DNA from: an uncultured Eubacteriales bacterium
GTDB taxonomy: Bacteria; Bacillota; Clostridia; Christensenellales; Borkfalkiaceae
Reading direction: 5' to 3'
DNA length: 34,245 bases
Assembly (NCBI GenBank): GCA_902465495.1
Contig: CABQND010000019.1
Span: forward strand, 1-34,245
In this document: piece by piece, positions 32,159 to 34,245 of the stretch
How positions within the stretch are numbered: the first letter of the stretch is position 1
Layout: every line of letters begins with the position of its first letter
Notes under the pieces: generated by a model
Databases searched by the model: none
What the model was told of the DNA's origin: nothing
What the model saw: the letters and a program-made list of their open reading frames with translations, nothing else
Made by a program: the position numbers and the translations under genes

Positions 32159-33616
32159 ATGAACAAAATTGTGCAGGAAGGGTTGACTTTCGACGATGTA
32201 TTACTGATTCCTTCTGCTTCGGACGTTTTGCCGTCGGAAGTAGATCTGCATACGCAATTGACGGATAATATTCGTTTGAATATACCGTTAATGAGCTCGG
32301 CGATGGATACTGTAACAGAGAGTAAACTTGCCATAGCGATTGCGCGTGAAGGCGGTATCGGTATCGTTCATAAGAATATGTCGATCGAGGAACAGGCGAG
32401 CCAGATCGATAAAGCAAAGCGCAGTGAACATGGTGTCATTACGGATCCTTTTTTCCTGGGACCGGACAATAGCGTTCGTGAAGCGGTCGCTTTGATGGAA
32501 CGGTATAAAATAAGCGGTGTTCCGATCACGAAAAATGGTAAACTTGTCGGGATTTTGACCAATCGCGATCTTCGATTCGAGTCCAATTATGATCAGCCGA
32601 TCGATAACATAATGACGAAAGAAAATCTTGTCACTGCACCTGTAGGGACTTCTTTGGCGGATGCACAGAAGATTTTAGGCAAACACAGGATCGAAAAACT
32701 TCCGATTGTTGACAAAGATGGTTATCTGAAAGGTTTGATTACGATTAAGGATATTGAAAAGAGTATTCAGTATCCCAATTCAGCGCGTGATAAAAATGGC
32801 AGGCTTTTGGTTGGAGCTGCGGTGGGTACGGCAGCAAATACAATGGAACGAATTGCGGCGCTTGTTGCTGCCAAAGTCGATGTCATCACAGTCGATACCG
32901 CGCATGGTCACAGCAAGGGAGTGCTTGAAGAAGTTAAAAAAATCAAAGCGAGATTCCCGAACCTTCCGTTAATTGCAGGGAATGTTGCTACGGCTGAAGC
33001 TACGAAAGCGCTGATTGACGCTGGTGCTGATGTCGTAAAAGTCGGCATTGGTCCGGGGTCTATCTGCACGACACGAATTGTAGCCGGTATCGGAATGCCG
33101 CAACTTACTGCGGTCATGAATTGCGCGGAGCAGGCAGATAAAATGGGCAAGCGCATTATTGCAGACGGTGGGATTAAGTACAGCGGCGATATTGTTAAAG
33201 CGCTCGGGGCAGGAGCTTCTGTCGTCATGATCGGAAGTTTGTTTGCCGGAACGCTTGAAAGTCCCGGCGATATTGAAATTTACCAGGGAAGAAGTTTTAA
33301 AGTGTATCGCGGCATGGGGTCGCTTGGTGCAATGGCCGCAGGAAGCAAAGATCGTTATTTCCAGGAAAATGCGCAAAAATTTGTACCTGAAGGAGTGGAA
33401 GGGCGCGTACCTTACAGGGGGAGCCTTGCCGATATTGTTTTCCAAATGCTTGGCGGACTTCGAGCCGGTATGGGGTATTGCGGGATGCATACAATTGATG
33501 AACTGCGTAAAAATGCGAAGTTTGTGCGCATGACGAACGCAAGTTTGATCGAAAGTCATCCTCATGATATTTCCATTACGAAAGAATCCCCCAATTACAG
33601 CCCGCGCGGTCTGTAA
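32159..33616 (+). CDS. guaB: Inosine-5'-monophosphate dehydrogenase
   Basis: IMPDH oxidises IMP to XMP with NAD+, the committed step of GMP synthesis. The 485-residue protein starts GLTFDDVLLIPSASDVLP, has the two CBS regulatory domains (about 95-210), and the TIM-barrel catalytic core with GPGSICTTRIVAG (catalytic C303), ADGGIKYSGDIVKALGAGA and the flap YRGMGSLGAM. The end with AKFVRMTNASLIESHPHDI is typical. AGGAG is present before the ATG at 32159. No purine riboswitch is seen, and no strong promoter lies directly upstream. guaA follows 69 nt later. Confidence 0.97.
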   Translation: MNKIVQEGLTFDDVLLIPSASDVLPSEVDLHTQLTDNIRLNIPLMSSAMDTVTESKLAIAIAREGGIGIVHKNMSIEEQASQIDKAKRSEHGVITDPFFLGPDNSVREAVALMERYKISGVPITKNGKLVGILTNRDLRFESNYDQPIDNIMTKENLVTAPVGTSLADAQKILGKHRIEKLPIVDKDGYLKGLITIKDIEKSIQYPNSARDKNGRLLVGAAVGTAANTMERIAALVAAKVDVITVDTAHGHSKGVLEEVKKIKARFPNLPLIAGNVATAEATKALIDAGADVVKVGIGPGSICTTRIVAGIGMPQLTAVMNCAEQADKMGKRIIADGGIKYSGDIVKALGAGASVVMIGSLFAGTLESPGDIEIYQGRSFKVYRGMGSLGAMAAGSKDRYFQENAQKFVPEGVEGRVPYRGSLADIVFQMLGGLRAGMGYCGMHTIDELRKNAKFVRMTNASLIESHPHDISITKESPNYSPRGL

Positions 33617-33629
33617 ACCGATTTGTATC

Positions 33630-33655
33630 AATGTACCGCTGTTCGGCGGTACATT
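33630..33655 (+). other. Intergenic hairpin between guaB and guaA
   Basis: AATGTACCGC (33630-33639) and GCGGTACATT (33646-33655) form a perfect 10-bp stem with a 6-nt loop (TGTTCG). There is no T-run after it, so it is not a classical terminator. It could stabilise the guaB message or modulate guaA expression. Confidence 0.6.
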
Positions 33656-33685
33656 GTCATTTCAAAGTTAAATTACGGAGTAAAT

Positions 33686-34245
33686 ATGCGACACGAGAAG
33701 ATTTTGGTTTTGGATTTCGGCGGACAGTACAATCAGCTCATTGCGCGAAGAGTTCGTGAGCAGAATGTGTATTGCGATCTCGTTCCTTATACAATGAGCC
33801 TGGAAAAGATCCGGGAGTATGATCCAATTGGCATAATTTTTACGGGTGGTCCCAACAGCGTTTATGAAAATGGGGCGCCTTTGGTAGACAAAGGGATTTT
33901 TGAGCTGGGAGTTCCTATTCTTGGGATATGTTACGGATGCCAATTGATTGCGCATATGTTGGGCGGGGAAGTGGCACATGCCAATACACGTGAATACGGC
34001 AAATGTGAAATACGCTATAACTCGGAAAGTGTTTTATTCAGCGATGTAACGGCAAAAAATGTTTGTTGGATGAGTCATACCGATTATGTAAAAGAGGTGC
34101 CGGCTGGTTTCTCTGTGACCGCGCGTACAGCAACTTGTCCTGCGGCGGGTTTTGAAAACGCGAAGCAAAAAATTTATGGCATTCAGTTTCATACCGAAGT
34201 GCATCATACACTGGAAGGAGAGAAAATTCTTCACAATTTTCTGTA
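33686..34245 (+). CDS. guaA: GMP synthase (glutamine-hydrolysing), 5' part
   Basis: The gene runs off the end of the window; 186 codons are visible. This is the glutamine amidotransferase domain of GuaA, which converts XMP to GMP. It begins KILVLDFGGQYNQLIARRVRE and has GIIFTGGPNSVY, the nucleophile C82 in GICYGCQLI, and the His/Glu pair H169 and E171 in GIQFHTEVHHT. The usual pattern is FHPEV; here Pro is Thr. WMSHTDYV stands where many enzymes have MSHGD. The catalytic triad is intact. CGGAG lies 6 nt before the ATG. The ATP pyrophosphatase and dimerisation domains are beyond the window. Confidence 0.95.
   Translation, partial: MRHEKILVLDFGGQYNQLIARRVREQNVYCDLVPYTMSLEKIREYDPIGIIFTGGPNSVYENGAPLVDKGIFELGVPILGICYGCQLIAHMLGGEVAHANTREYGKCEIRYNSESVLFSDVTAKNVCWMSHTDYVKEVPAGFSVTARTATCPAAGFENAKQKIYGIQFHTEVHHTLEGEKILHNFL

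Noticed and set aside
143..34245. CRISPR arrays, insertion sequences, integrases or phage genes
   Set aside because: None were found by reading: no regularly spaced repeats, no transposase or recombinase motifs, and gene content is housekeeping throughout.

Overview
The window looks like ordinary core chromosome of a low-to-moderate GC Bacillota, most likely an uncultured member of class Clostridia. The support is the gene order nrdR / ispG / polC-like / rimP-nusA-ylxR-ylxQ-infB-rbfA-nrnA-truB-ribF, a PerR regulator next to rubrerythrin (typical of anaerobes), an EFR1-type ferredoxin, an F-type ATP synthase operon, strong Shine-Dalgarno sequences, TTG/GTG starts and many near-consensus sigma-A promoters. 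No phage, transposon, CRISPR array or other mobile element is visible. The genus cannot be told from the sequence alone.

Layout. 1-2.6 kb: an upstream terminator, then a promoter-led group of an EFR1 flavodoxin/ferredoxin, a small alarmone synthetase and a Cys-containing protein of unknown function. 2.6-3.7 kb, minus strand: perR-rbr oxidative-stress operon. 3.7-4.6 kb: an ATC-hydrolase-like protein and, 26 nt later, tRNA-Leu(UAG), ending in a strong bidirectional terminator. 4.7-5.2 kb, minus: a small membrane protein with a PH-like tail. 5.3-11.5 kb: atpB-E-F-H-A-G-D-C without atpI. 11.6-14.8 kb: nrdR, ispG and a truncated PolC-like protein. 14.8-23.9 kb: the rimP-nusA-infB translation/transcription operon with its own promoter and leader hairpin, running into nrnA, truB, ribF and an endonuclease IV-like gene. 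24.0-25.8 kb: pepP-like and efp. 25.8-30.5 kb: dtd, a PhnP-like metallo-hydrolase, lepA, a small alkyltransferase-like protein and hemW. 30.5-32.1 kb: a divergent pair of unrecognised envelope proteins. 32.1 kb to the end: guaB and the 5' part of guaA.

The genes mostly serve energy conversion, transcription/translation, RNA modification and turnover, nucleotide synthesis and stress response. ATP synthase makes or uses ATP. RimP, IF2, RbfA, NusA, TruB, EF-P, LepA and Dtd support ribosome assembly and accurate translation. PerR/rubrerythrin handle peroxide. The alarmone synthetase and guaB/guaA both touch the guanine nucleotide pool.

Two departures from textbook genes stand out. The ATP synthase delta subunit is only about 71 residues: its C-terminal b-binding domain is there, but the N-terminal domain that caps F1 is absent. 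The polC gene at its usual place beside ispG encodes only the N-terminal, OB and 3'-5' exonuclease parts (520 residues). It lacks PHP and polymerase domains and carries an internal QLNLF sequence resembling a sliding-clamp binding motif. A third point is that the pepP-like gene appears to be transcribed from its own start codon (leaderless).
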